Program-made: the position numbers and the translations under genes | Source of the DNA: Fuerstiella sp. | Lineage (GTDB): Bacteria; Planctomycetota; Planctomycetia; Planctomycetales; Planctomycetaceae | Length of the DNA: 40,240 nucleotides | Reading direction: 5' to 3' | NCBI GenBank assembly: GCA_029941865.1 | Contig: JAPYTO010000033.1 | Location: 1-40,240 of the forward strand | In this document: one piece after another, positions 32,615-40,240 of the stretch | Layout: the number at the start of each line of letters is the position of its first letter | How positions within the stretch are numbered: position 1 is the first letter of the stretch | The notes under the pieces: model-generated | Databases searched by the model: none | What the model was told of the DNA's origin: nothing | Seen by the model: only the letters and a program-made list of their open reading frames with translations

Positions 32615-33967
32615 GTGTCTACAGCAGCCATTGCATTCCCAGTCAGCACGACACAGACCCGGCAGCATTCGCCACTCTGGTTGCCGATCGCTGTCGCGTG
32701 CACGTTGATGGCGCTGACATTCTCAATCAATGACGATGTCCCCGGTGGGGCCAGTCTGAATGCACTGCTTTCCAAAGTGAAATATGGTGCCAGGCTGGTG
32801 GCGATTCCCGTACTGGCCTGGATCTGCGTCCGTCAATGTCAATCTCAGAAATCCGCATGTGGCCTGGGCGCCTATGTGCCGTTTTCCTGCTTTGTCGGAT
32901 GGGCCATCCTTTCGACAGTCTGGTCACCGTTAACAACGTTCACCTTTGCACAGGCAGGCAGCCTGCTGACACTATGCCTTCTTTCATGCACGTTTGCAGT
33001 ATTGTGTCGCACTCACCAGGACGCAGCGACGTTGATGCGAGCGCTGTGCACTGCACTCTTCTTGATTTCGACGGTATTGCTGCTGCTGAAGTTCCTGGTG
33101 CCACCGCTCGCCGTAATGACACGAGACGGCACCGGGCTGTTTCACGCCACCAATACGGCATGCACAGCAGCATTGGGCCTGGTCCTGCTGGTTGCTTCGC
33201 ACATTCTCTGGCCCTCCGCCTGGTCACGGCGCCTGCTGTTGCCCGCAATACTTACCCACGTCCTTGTTCTGTTCCTGTCGGCAAATCGATTGTCCGTTGG
33301 ACTCACACTGCTGATCATGGGCAGTCTTTTTGCGCGACATGTACGGCCCTTTTACGCACTTCTTTGGGTGTTCTGCGGCTGTTGTTCCGGCGCGCTCTAT
33401 TTGGCGGTCGATCCGGGATTTGAAGCCATCCATGCTTCACAGGATGCAATGACCTCTTATGCGAGACGGGGCCAGAGTGCTGATGACATGTCTGCATTTT
33501 CAGGGCGAGAGGAAATGTGGCAAGTGATGTGGGAATCATTCCGCGACTCACCATGGATCGGGCACGGATACTTCGTCACATCTCGCACCGGAGAACTGAC
33601 GGTCTGGTTCAAGGAAGGAAACTGGACAGCACATAACACACTGCTTCAGGTGCTTGTCTCCACTGGAATCGTGGGAACGACACTCTTCGTCTGCGGCATC
33701 ATTGTGCTTTTTGCTGTCGCGTTTTGGCGCAACACGCTTCGTTTCGAGACGCCAGGGATATCAAAGCTACTGGTCGTCATTTTCTTTTGGTTTTTCTGCT
33801 GGGGAATACTGAACGAATCGATTGCGGGACCATTACAGCCTGAATCAGTGGTTTTCTTCAGCATCCTCGGGATGGCGCTTGGACGCGGAGCTGCAGCTGC
33901 AAACACGCCCCGAAACGACATGATCACTCACCTGTTTGGAAGCGGTACGACGCTGCGTGATTTATGA
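32615..33967 (+). CDS. O-antigen polymerase/ligase-like membrane protein
   Basis: A 450-residue protein with about 11-12 membrane helices and one large external loop (about residues 265-345). The loop has the pattern of the Wzy_C/O-antigen ligase family: SGREEMWQVMWESFRDSPWIGHG in adjoining parts, then AHNTLLQVLVSTGIVG. It would polymerise the lipid-linked repeat units in the periplasm, or ligate them. The start is taken as GTG 32615; no better ATG is in frame. It overlaps the following glycosyltransferase by 4 bases (ATGA). Confidence 0.85.
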   Translation: MSTAAIAFPVSTTQTRQHSPLWLPIAVACTLMALTFSINDDVPGGASLNALLSKVKYGARLVAIPVLAWICVRQCQSQKSACGLGAYVPFSCFVGWAILSTVWSPLTTFTFAQAGSLLTLCLLSCTFAVLCRTHQDAATLMRALCTALFLISTVLLLLKFLVPPLAVMTRDGTGLFHATNTACTAALGLVLLVASHILWPSAWSRRLLLPAILTHVLVLFLSANRLSVGLTLLIMGSLFARHVRPFYALLWVFCGCCSGALYLAVDPGFEAIHASQDAMTSYARRGQSADDMSAFSGREEMWQVMWESFRDSPWIGHGYFVTSRTGELTVWFKEGNWTAHNTLLQVLVSTGIVGTTLFVCGIIVLFAVAFWRNTLRFETPGISKLLVVIFFWFFCWGILNESIAGPLQPESVVFFSILGMALGRGAAAANTPRNDMITHLFGSGTTLRDL

Positions 33968-35166
33968 AAATTCTTGTGTGCCACAATTTCTATCAGCAAC
34001 CCGGCGGCGAAGACCAGGTCTTCGACGACGAATGCGCGCTGCTGGAATCTCGTGGGCACGAAGTTGTTCGATTCACGATGCATAACGACCAGCTCGACGG
34101 AATGAGCAGAGTCGAAATGGTGAAGAAGACAATCTGGAACAGTACAGTCGAGCAGGACCTGATCGCACTCATCCAGCGTGAACTTCCGGATGTCATGCAT
34201 TGCCACAACACGTTCCCGCTGATTTCACCCTCTGCGTACTACGCCGCACAAAGCCAGGGCGTCGCGGTTGTGCAGACGCTGCATAACTATCGGCTTCTGT
34301 GCCCCGGCGCGACTTTGCTGCGTGATGGCAAGGTCTGCGAAAAGTGCATTGGAAAACGCCTGGCGCTGCCTGCCATTCGGCATGCCTGTTATCGAAACAA
34401 CCGAGCTGCCACGACCGCAACCACAGCGATGCTGGCCGTGCATCATCAGAAAAATACGTGGACCGATGTAATCGATCGCTACATCGCGTTGACGGACTTC
34501 TCCCGGCAGAAATTCATTGAAGGTGGATTTCCTGCCGAACGCATTTGCCTGAAGCCCAATCTGGTCCAGCCTGATCCAGGTGTGGGACAACACGACGGAC
34601 ACTACGCCGTATTCGCTGGACGTCTGTCGCCCGAAAAGGGAGTCGAAACGCTGCTTCAGACGTGGGAGCATCTGGAGGCTGAGATCCCGCTGAAAATCCT
34701 CGGCGATGGTCCCATGGCCGAACAGGTTCAGCAGGCTGCTGAACGCGACGCCCGCATTGAATGGCTTGGACGCGTCGACATTGATGAGGTGGCTCACGTT
34801 ATTGGCCACGCAAACGTGCTGGTGATGCCGTCGGTCTGTTACGAAACATTTGGTCGCACGATGATTGAAGCTTTTGCCGCCGGAACGCCTGTGATCGCAT
34901 CCCGGATGGGGGCGATGGAGGAACTCGTTGACGAAGGTCAGACCGGTTTTCTGTTCCAGCCGGACAACGCCAAAGATCTTGCCGAAAAGTTGCGGCAACT
35001 GTGGCAGCAACCCGACGTGCAGCAGCAAATGCGGCAGGCTGCTCGTGAAGAGTACGACAACCAATACACAGCGGAACCCAACTATCAGCGACTTATTGAA
35101 ATCTACGAAGCAGCAATGGCAACAAGAGGTCGGCCGGCTTCCGCGCGCGACCTCGTCACTGTTTAG
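33964..35166 (+). CDS. Glycosyltransferase family 4
   Basis: A 400-residue GT-B enzyme. The N-domain starts MKILVCHNFYQQPGGEDQV with the glycine loop. The C-domain has VFAGRLSPEKGVETLL (about 217-232) and the donor-site EX7E in YETFGRTMIEAFAAGTPVIAS, here given whole but under 22 residues is avoided: the two Glu lie 8 apart. A Cys-rich CEKCIGKR segment at about 125-132 is common in this subfamily. A retaining transfer to the lipid-linked glycan is expected. ATG 33964 overlaps the polymerase stop (ATGA), so the two are translationally coupled. Sugar unknown. Confidence 0.92.
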   Translation: MKILVCHNFYQQPGGEDQVFDDECALLESRGHEVVRFTMHNDQLDGMSRVEMVKKTIWNSTVEQDLIALIQRELPDVMHCHNTFPLISPSAYYAAQSQGVAVVQTLHNYRLLCPGATLLRDGKVCEKCIGKRLALPAIRHACYRNNRAATTATTAMLAVHHQKNTWTDVIDRYIALTDFSRQKFIEGGFPAERICLKPNLVQPDPGVGQHDGHYAVFAGRLSPEKGVETLLQTWEHLEAEIPLKILGDGPMAEQVQQAAERDARIEWLGRVDIDEVAHVIGHANVLVMPSVCYETFGRTMIEAFAAGTPVIASRMGAMEELVDEGQTGFLFQPDNAKDLAEKLRQLWQQPDVQQQMRQAAREEYDNQYTAEPNYQRLIEIYEAAMATRGRPASARDLVTV

Positions 35167-35175
35167 GAAACACTC

Positions 35176-36051
35176 ATGTCAATCTGCCTGAATTCTGAAA
35201 CTGAATCTCCGCCGGATGCGGTCGCACCGTCGGCAATCTCAACATCTTGTTGGCCTGAGAAGCTGAATATCTTCGGTGTTGGTGTCACTCCGACAACATA
35301 CGAAGAAGCAACGGATCTGATCATCGAGGCAGGCAGGCATCGTGAGCAGAAACTGGTTTCCTGCTACGCCGTCCACGCACTCATTTCATTCTGCAGTGAG
35401 CCCCATTTGCGCGACGTTGGCAATGATTTCGACCTGATCACCCCGGACGGGCAGCCGGTGCGGTGGGCCTTGAACCTGCTGCACGGAACCGGCCTGGAAG
35501 ATCGCGTCTACGGCCCGGGTCTGATGCTGCACATATGCCGTCAGGCGGCTGCAGAAAATGTTCCCATTTACCTCTACGGTGGCAGCTCCGAAGTCGCGGA
35601 CACGCTGCACCAGAACCTGGAAGAAATGTTGCCGGGGCTGAAGATCGCCGGCTACGAATCGCCGCCATTCCGAGCTCTCACGCCGGAAGAAGATCAGGCC
35701 GTAATCGATCAAATCAACAACAGCGGTGCCGGCATCGTCTTTATTGGCCTGGGCTGCCCGAAGCAGGATCTGTTCGCTCACCAGCACAAACACAGCATTA
35801 AAGCCGTTCAGGTATGCGTCGGAGCCGCCTTTGATTTCCACGCCGGAATGAAATCGACGGCTCCTGCATGGATGCAGAAACGAGGTTTGGAATGGTTCTT
35901 CCGTTTGACTCAGGAACCAAAGCGTCTGTGGCATCGATACCTCGTAACAAACACCAGCTTTGTCGTTCGTCTGGTCTGTTCACTGTTGAATGTGCCACAG
36001 GTCATTCGACAACGAGCCAAACAGGTCAGACGCCGCAACGCGAAGCATTGA
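35176..36051 (+). CDS. WecG/TagA/CpsF family glycosyltransferase (GT26)
   Basis: A 291-residue protein matching GT26: FGVGVTPTTYEEATDLI near the N-terminus, the catalytic region LITPDGQPVRW with the conserved Asp, GPGLMLHICR, IYLYGGS, and GIVFIGLGCPKQD. WecG and TagA add an N-acetylmannosamine-type sugar to undecaprenyl-PP-GlcNAc, so the second sugar of the repeat unit may be added here after the sugar transferase at 30981. The C-terminus is basic and amphipathic, consistent with membrane association. ATG 35176 has AGGAAA 7 bases upstream and the gap from the previous gene is 9 bases. Confidence 0.93.
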   Translation: MSICLNSETESPPDAVAPSAISTSCWPEKLNIFGVGVTPTTYEEATDLIIEAGRHREQKLVSCYAVHALISFCSEPHLRDVGNDFDLITPDGQPVRWALNLLHGTGLEDRVYGPGLMLHICRQAAAENVPIYLYGGSSEVADTLHQNLEEMLPGLKIAGYESPPFRALTPEEDQAVIDQINNSGAGIVFIGLGCPKQDLFAHQHKHSIKAVQVCVGAAFDFHAGMKSTAPAWMQKRGLEWFFRLTQEPKRLWHRYLVTNTSFVVRLVCSLLNVPQVIRQRAKQVRRRNAKH

Positions 36052-36155
36052 AACAAGAAGCCGTCGGTACGGTTTCCGACGAATATCGAAGTGTTCTTTC
36101 GGGTCGGCACAGGACGTCGCAATGAAGTCTATCTTTCTCTACTGGAGAATCTCAC

Positions 36156-37157
36156 ATGAACAACGATCTCATCGTAGTCGCCGGTGGCGGCGGATTTATT
36201 GGCGGCCACCTTGTTGAGCACTTCGTCAATCAGGGCTACACCAATGTTCGCTCGGTTGACATCAAGCCACTGGATCAGTGGTACAAGGTTTCCGAGGTTG
36301 CCGACAACGTCGTCGCCGATCTGAAAGACAAAGCGAACTGCGCCACAGCGTGCCGGGGCGCGTCACAGGTCTACAATCTGGCCGCAGACATGGGCGGAAT
36401 GGGCTTCATTGAAAACAATAAAGCTCTGTGCATGCTGTCTGTCCTGACCAACACGCACCTGCTGCAGGCGGCCAACGATGCGGGCGTCGAACGATTCTTC
36501 TATGCCAGTTCTGCCTGTGTGTACAACGCGGACAAACAGGTGAATGAAGACGTCGTCCCTCTGCGTGAAGCGGATGCTTATCCAGCCATGCCGGAAGACG
36601 GCTACGGATGGGAAAAGCTGTTCTCGGAACGCATGTGTCGTCACTTCCGGGAAGACTTCGGCCTGGTCACTCGCGTGGCTCGGTTCCACAACGTCTACGG
36701 CCCGTTTGGAACGTGGGATGGTGGCCGAGAGAAGGCTCCGGCTGCGATCTGCCGCAAGATCATTGAAGCAAAAACCACTGGCGGCCACGAAGTCGAAGTC
36801 TGGGGCGACGGTCGCCAGACTCGCAGCTTCATGTACATCGACGACTGCATCAAAGGCATCGTGGACATTATGCACAGTGATATCGAAGAGCCGATCAATC
36901 TTGGTTCCAGCGAGGTCACAACGATCAACGGCCTTGTTGATCTGGTCGCAGAAATCGCCGGCATTGATGTCCCCAGACAACACAACCTGGACGCTCCCAA
37001 GGGCGTCAATGGTCGCAACAGTGACAACACAAAGATTCAGCAGTACCTGGATTGGGAACCAGGCATCCGTCTGAAGGACGGCATGCGAAAGACGTTTGAC
37101 TGGATCGCTGAAGAGTACGCCCTTGCACACGAAACGGAACCCGTGGCTTCGGTTTAG
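36156..37157 (+). CDS. GDP-mannose 3,5-epimerase-like SDR
   Basis: A 333-residue SDR that follows plant GDP-mannose 3,5-epimerase closely: AGGGGFIGGHL at 9-19, NLAADMGGMGFIE at 74-86, SSACVY with the catalytic Cys121, Y150-x3-K154, YGPFGTW, and GREKAPAAICRK with the conserved Lys. The acid/base Cys and Lys that set this enzyme apart from ordinary epimerases are both present. The product would be GDP-L-galactose or GDP-L-gulose, unusual sugars for an exopolysaccharide. GGAG precedes ATG 36156. A strong terminator follows. Other C3/C5 epimerising homologues exist, so the exact product needs proof. Confidence 0.88.
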   Translation: MNNDLIVVAGGGGFIGGHLVEHFVNQGYTNVRSVDIKPLDQWYKVSEVADNVVADLKDKANCATACRGASQVYNLAADMGGMGFIENNKALCMLSVLTNTHLLQAANDAGVERFFYASSACVYNADKQVNEDVVPLREADAYPAMPEDGYGWEKLFSERMCRHFREDFGLVTRVARFHNVYGPFGTWDGGREKAPAAICRKIIEAKTTGGHEVEVWGDGRQTRSFMYIDDCIKGIVDIMHSDIEEPINLGSSEVTTINGLVDLVAEIAGIDVPRQHNLDAPKGVNGRNSDNTKIQQYLDWEPGIRLKDGMRKTFDWIAEEYALAHETEPVASV

Positions 37158-37176
37158 TGCATGGCTCAAACTGAAA

Positions 37177-37216
37177 GACGCCCTGGTCCCATGATGGGCA
37201 GAGGGCGTCAGTTTTT
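37177..37216 (+). terminator. Intrinsic terminator after the GDP-mannose epimerase gene
   Basis: Arms 37177-37184 and 37202-37209 (GACGCCCT/AGGGCGTC), with CCC/GGG able to pair inside the loop, followed by AG and TTTTT at 37212-37216. AACT before the left arm can also pair with AGTT after the right. It lies 20 bases after the stop codon and splits the locus into two transcription units, or sets a partial read-through step. Confidence 0.8.
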
Positions 37217-37264
37217 CCACAGCCAGGATCGGACACCATATCCGACCGTGTACGCAAAGACGAC

Positions 37265-38284
37265 ATGATCAGCATCGCCTCCCCAAAACTCAGCATTGGC
37301 ATACCAGTCTACAACGCCGCACGCTACCTGCGCCAGGCATTGGATTCGTTGCTTGCGCAAACGTACGAAGACTTTGAGTTGATCATATCGGACAACGCTT
37401 CTGACGATGCCACGGAAGCGATCTGTCGAGAATACGTCAGTCGTGATAATCGAGTAAAATACCACAGACACGACACAAATCGCGGTGCGATCTGGAACTG
37501 CAATCACACAGTGCAGCTGGCGCAGGGGGAATACTTCAAGTGGGCCGCCTACGACGACCTGCACCACGAAACCTTCCTGCAAAAGTGCGTCGAAATCCTG
37601 GACGCACAGCCAGACGTCGTCTGGTGCCATTCACTCACCAGTCACATCGACGCGACGGGAAACACCATCCCGGGAAGTGAAGACCCAAACATTCCCGATG
37701 AACAGCACGCTCACAGTCTGCTGTTCACAGAAAACGGACTTCCACAGCAAACGCGAGCGTCAGCGACAGTATCTGAGCGGTTCACGGGCGTGCTGATGGG
37801 GACGACATGGTGTGCCGACAGTTTCGGCCTGATTCGCACGGAAACGCTCAGAAAGACAAGGCTACTGCTGCCCTGTTATGGCTCCGAAAAAGTTCTGTTT
37901 GGCGAGCTAAGTCTGCTGGGCAAATATGCAGAAATCCCGGAGGTTCTGTTTCTGGAACGTATCCACGCAGAAGCATCAGCCTCACTCCGAACAGCGTCCG
38001 CACAACAGGGATTCGTCCTGGGGACTCAGCGCCGCCGCCGATTCACATCAACGCGGTGGAACCTGCTGGCCGGACACTTTGGCGCGATATGTCGCGCACC
38101 GGTTTCCTTCGCGCAGAAAACAAAGTGTTTCACGACGTTGTTTCGCTATGTGTGCCAGTTTCGGAAGTGGAAAAGGGTGCTCGGACAGATGGTACTTCGC
38201 GTTGGGGTGGGGGCCGAGAAACGCACACAGCATGAGATCTCGCAGACGTCGCCACAACCGGTAAATACAACATCAACGATATGA
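37265..38284 (+). CDS. Glycosyltransferase family 2
   Basis: A 339-residue GT-A enzyme: LSIGIPVYNAARYLRQALDSL at the N-terminus (in two adjoining blocks), ELIISDNASDDAT, and the metal-binding DxD-like pair in KWAAYDDLHHETFL. The C-terminal 80 residues are basic and not conserved with the catalytic domain. No membrane helix. An inverting sugar transfer is expected in the same glycan pathway. ATG 37265 lacks a strong ribosome site. It sits after the terminator at 37177-37216 and a 107-bp gap, so it may have its own promoter. Confidence 0.9.
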   Translation: MISIASPKLSIGIPVYNAARYLRQALDSLLAQTYEDFELIISDNASDDATEAICREYVSRDNRVKYHRHDTNRGAIWNCNHTVQLAQGEYFKWAAYDDLHHETFLQKCVEILDAQPDVVWCHSLTSHIDATGNTIPGSEDPNIPDEQHAHSLLFTENGLPQQTRASATVSERFTGVLMGTTWCADSFGLIRTETLRKTRLLLPCYGSEKVLFGELSLLGKYAEIPEVLFLERIHAEASASLRTASAQQGFVLGTQRRRRFTSTRWNLLAGHFGAICRAPVSFAQKTKCFTTLFRYVCQFRKWKRVLGQMVLRVGVGAEKRTQHEISQTSPQPVNTTSTI

Positions 38285-38457
38285 CTGGAAACGTCGTTGG
38301 ATTTCGGCAACGTGGTGCAGGTCACCTGAATAAATGTTCGAATCACATCGCTGTCTGTCTAAACCAATTCGACAGGCACGGGTCAAACAGGAACGCCTTG
38401 TCGCTTGCGACGTTTTGGCACGGTCGATTTTCAGCACCTTAGATCAGGAACAGAAAC

Positions 38458-39672
38458 ATGCCATCCACCAAAACAGCCTCGCCTGTTGCCTCATCAGTAC
38501 TCGCGGAAAATGACTTCCCGTGTCCCGTCTGCAAATCGGGCGGCTGTGTTGATGCGTTTGAAGCAACCGGAATTCCGATCCACGTTGGGATCTGCGGCAA
38601 TACTCCGGAAGAAGCCAGATCTCTGCCAACTGGTGATGTCGTTCTTTCGTTCTGCCGTGAGTGCGGATTTCTCCACAACCGGGTTTTTGACCCCGGCAAG
38701 CTGTACTATCGCCCCGGCTACGAAGTCGCCCTGCATCATTCGCCAACATTCGTCAAGTTCATGGACGGCGTGACAACACGGCTGATGAAGCGGTTCGAAT
38801 TGCAGGACAAACGCATCCTGGAAATCGGTTGCGGAGGCGCTTACTTCCTCCGCATGCTGGCTGAATTTGGTGACAACAACTGCATTGGCTACGACCCGAC
38901 CGTGACAACGGAAGGCCTTGAAAACATCGGCAACGGAAGTGTGGAACTCGTTCGTGATTACTTCGGCCCAAAGCACAGCGCCGACGCCGACTTCATCTGC
39001 TGCCTGTTGGTGTTTGAAAACATCACGCAGCCCGTGAGCTTTCTGAAGGATCTGCGAAAGCAGATTGGCGACCTGAACCCTGGCATCTACTTTGAGGTGT
39101 TCAACGCCTTTCAGGCGATCAGCAGTCAGGAAACGTGGAGCATCAATTACGAACAGGTCAACTGGTTCAGCCGCCAGTCACTCAGCAATGCCTTCGAACA
39201 GGCAGGATTTACCGTCTCGGAATCCGGCGAATGTTATGAAGGTGGCCAATACGTCTTCGTCGATGCCGTGCCGGGAGAACCACGCTCGCTGAACACGGGG
39301 AACTCGACGATTGAAATTCCACATGAAGTTGTTGAGTTCGCAAGTCATCATCAGCAGCAGATGGAACTCTGGACGCAGCGGTTGAAGGAATATGAAGCGC
39401 CAGGGCGGCGAGTTGTCGTGTGGGGTGCCGGTGGGAAGGGCATCAGTTTTCTAAACCAGCTGCCTTCGAGTGATGCCATTCCGTACGTCGTGGACATCAA
39501 TCCCGATAAGCGAGGGACGTTCATTCCCGGTTCCGCTCAGGAAATCGTCTCGCCGGAATTTCTGGCCGAATTCAAGCCTGAGACCATCATCTTGATGAAT
39601 GCCCTGTACCAGGACGAAATCCGGCAGCAGGTTAAGGAACTTGGACTCGACTGTGAATTCCTGATTGCATGA
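38458..39672 (+). CDS. Sugar C-methyltransferase homologue with altered active site
   Basis: A 404-residue protein with the three-part build of deoxysugar C-methyltransferases (TylC3, TcaB9): a zinc-binding N-domain (C22-x2-C25, C66-x2-C69), a SAM domain (LEIGCGGAYFLR at 121-132) and a C-terminal Rossmann-like domain (VVWGAGGKGISFL at about 322-334). The two Glu-His motifs of the family are changed: FENI at 186-189 has Asn188 and YEQ at 231-233 has Gln233. AGGAA lies 7 bases before ATG 38458. Next to CDP-glucose 4,6-dehydratase it probably acts on a CDP-4-keto-6-deoxy sugar, but the chemistry may differ from TcaB9. Confidence 0.87.
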   Translation: MPSTKTASPVASSVLAENDFPCPVCKSGGCVDAFEATGIPIHVGICGNTPEEARSLPTGDVVLSFCRECGFLHNRVFDPGKLYYRPGYEVALHHSPTFVKFMDGVTTRLMKRFELQDKRILEIGCGGAYFLRMLAEFGDNNCIGYDPTVTTEGLENIGNGSVELVRDYFGPKHSADADFICCLLVFENITQPVSFLKDLRKQIGDLNPGIYFEVFNAFQAISSQETWSINYEQVNWFSRQSLSNAFEQAGFTVSESGECYEGGQYVFVDAVPGEPRSLNTGNSTIEIPHEVVEFASHHQQQMELWTQRLKEYEAPGRRVVVWGAGGKGISFLNQLPSSDAIPYVVDINPDKRGTFIPGSAQEIVSPEFLAEFKPETIILMNALYQDEIRQQVKELGLDCEFLIA

Positions 39673-39732
39673 CGAAAGACAACGTGATCGGCTGTTCGAA
39701 ACCGAGTGCCCAAACGAATTAGACATGTAACT

Positions 39733-40240
39733 ATGAACTTTCACACCAATCAAACATTCCAGGGACGTTCCGTCTTTGTCACCGGTCACACCGGCTTCAA
39801 AGGTGCATGGCTTTGCCTGTGGCTGAAACAGCTTGGCGCAAATATTACGGGCTATGCTCTGGACCCGCCGACGGACCCAAATCTCTTCGATCTGGCAAAT
39901 GTCGCTGACGTGTTGGACCAGCACCATGTCGCCGATATCCGCGATGAAGACACGCTGACGGCAGCAATGGAAGCCGCCAATCCGGACCTGGTGCTGCACC
40001 TGGCCGCTCAAACAGTCGTCCGAGAGGGCTACAGAATTCCGCGAGAGACATTTGACGTCAACGTGATGGGCACTGCCAGCGTCCTGGAAGCAGTTCGTCG
40101 TCTGCAGAAACCAGTCTCAGTCGTCTGCGTCACAACAGACAAATGCTACGAAAACCATGGTGGCACCGCAGGCTACCGTGAAACCGACGCCATGGGCGAA
40201 CGCGAACCGTACGGCGCAAGCAAAGGTGCTGCGGAATTGC
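39733..40240 (+). CDS. rfbG: CDP-glucose 4,6-dehydratase, 3' end beyond the window
   Basis: The first 169 codons of an SDR cut by the window edge. SVFVTGHTGFKGAWLCLWL at about residues 14-32, with the FKG after the glycine motif, is the hallmark of CDP-glucose 4,6-dehydratase. HLAAQTVVREGY, TTDKCYENH with the catalytic Thr-Asp-Lys, and EREPYGASKGAAE containing YxxxK also match. It converts CDP-glucose to CDP-4-keto-6-deoxyglucose, the entry to CDP-linked deoxy and branched sugars. ATG 39733 is 60 bases after the C-methyltransferase stop. A glucose-1-phosphate cytidylyltransferase gene (rfbF) would be expected close by but is not in the window. Confidence 0.93.
   Translation, partial: MNFHTNQTFQGRSVFVTGHTGFKGAWLCLWLKQLGANITGYALDPPTDPNLFDLANVADVLDQHHVADIRDEDTLTAAMEAANPDLVLHLAAQTVVREGYRIPRETFDVNVMGTASVLEAVRRLQKPVSVVCVTTDKCYENHGGTAGYRETDAMGEREPYGASKGAAEL

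Noticed and set aside
34225..35064. Minus-strand open frame (279 codons) opposite the GT4 gene
   Set aside because: Shadow of a well-conserved glycosyltransferase.
36363..37220. Minus-strand open frame (285 codons) opposite the GDP-mannose epimerase gene
   Set aside because: It crosses the terminator at 37177-37216 and mirrors strongly conserved SDR codons, so it is a shadow.
1..40240. CRISPR arrays, insertion sequences, prophage or tRNA genes
   Set aside because: No regularly spaced repeats, transposase or integrase motifs, or tRNA cloverleaf signals were recognised on either strand.

Overview
The window reads as chromosomal DNA of a planctomycete (phylum Planctomycetota), with genus uncertain. 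The support is the family mix: DUF3500, DUF1080 and DUF5989 proteins, a prenyltransferase-toroid/HEAT secreted protein, a TGS-domain GTPase next to a rhomboid, and a large Wza/Wzz exopolysaccharide locus. GC is mid-range, start codons are often GTG, and many tightly packed genes overlap by 4 bp (GTGA or ATGA). No tRNA, rRNA, CRISPR array, transposase or phage gene was recognised.

Layout. 116-1096 is a Tat-exported DUF3500 protein closed by a strong terminator. 1505-4997 is a three-gene glycan unit (flippase-like membrane protein, methyltransferase, glycosyltransferase) abutting a convergent sugar epimerase (4998-6023). 6129-7793 is a secreted toroid/HEAT protein. 8126-10654 (minus) holds a GTPase, a rhomboid protease and a DUF5989 protein. 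10936-13419 has a VWA protein and a small membrane protein. 13616-17549 is an operon of polyprenyl-phosphate glycosyltransferase, SDR, DegT aminotransferase and methyltransferase, facing a GT-C membrane transferase (17595-19433). Together these look like a variant of Arn-type aminosugar transfer to an envelope acceptor.

19603-27169 is mostly housekeeping: SDR, rhodanese, bacterioferritin, Bfd ferredoxin, rnpA and yidD, an orphan adenine methyltransferase, an ACT-domain regulator, a conserved hypothetical and a DUF1080 protein. 27484 to the window end is an exopolysaccharide locus: OPX export lipoprotein, chain-length protein, phosphoglycosyltransferase that starts synthesis on undecaprenyl phosphate, polymerase/ligase, GT4, GT26 (WecG/TagA), GDP-mannose 3,5-epimerase-like enzyme, GT2, sugar C-methyltransferase homologue and the start of a CDP-glucose 4,6-dehydratase gene.

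The most interesting points are: a bacterioferritin lacking two ferroxidase ligands beside a Bfd gene; a phosphoglycosyltransferase with what looks like a degenerate GGDEF domain; an SDR lacking its catalytic Tyr in the Arn-like operon; a C-methyltransferase homologue with both active-site His positions changed, next to CDP-glucose dehydratase; and a leader before the polymerase gene with two alternative pairings. No wholly new system can be proved from sequence alone.
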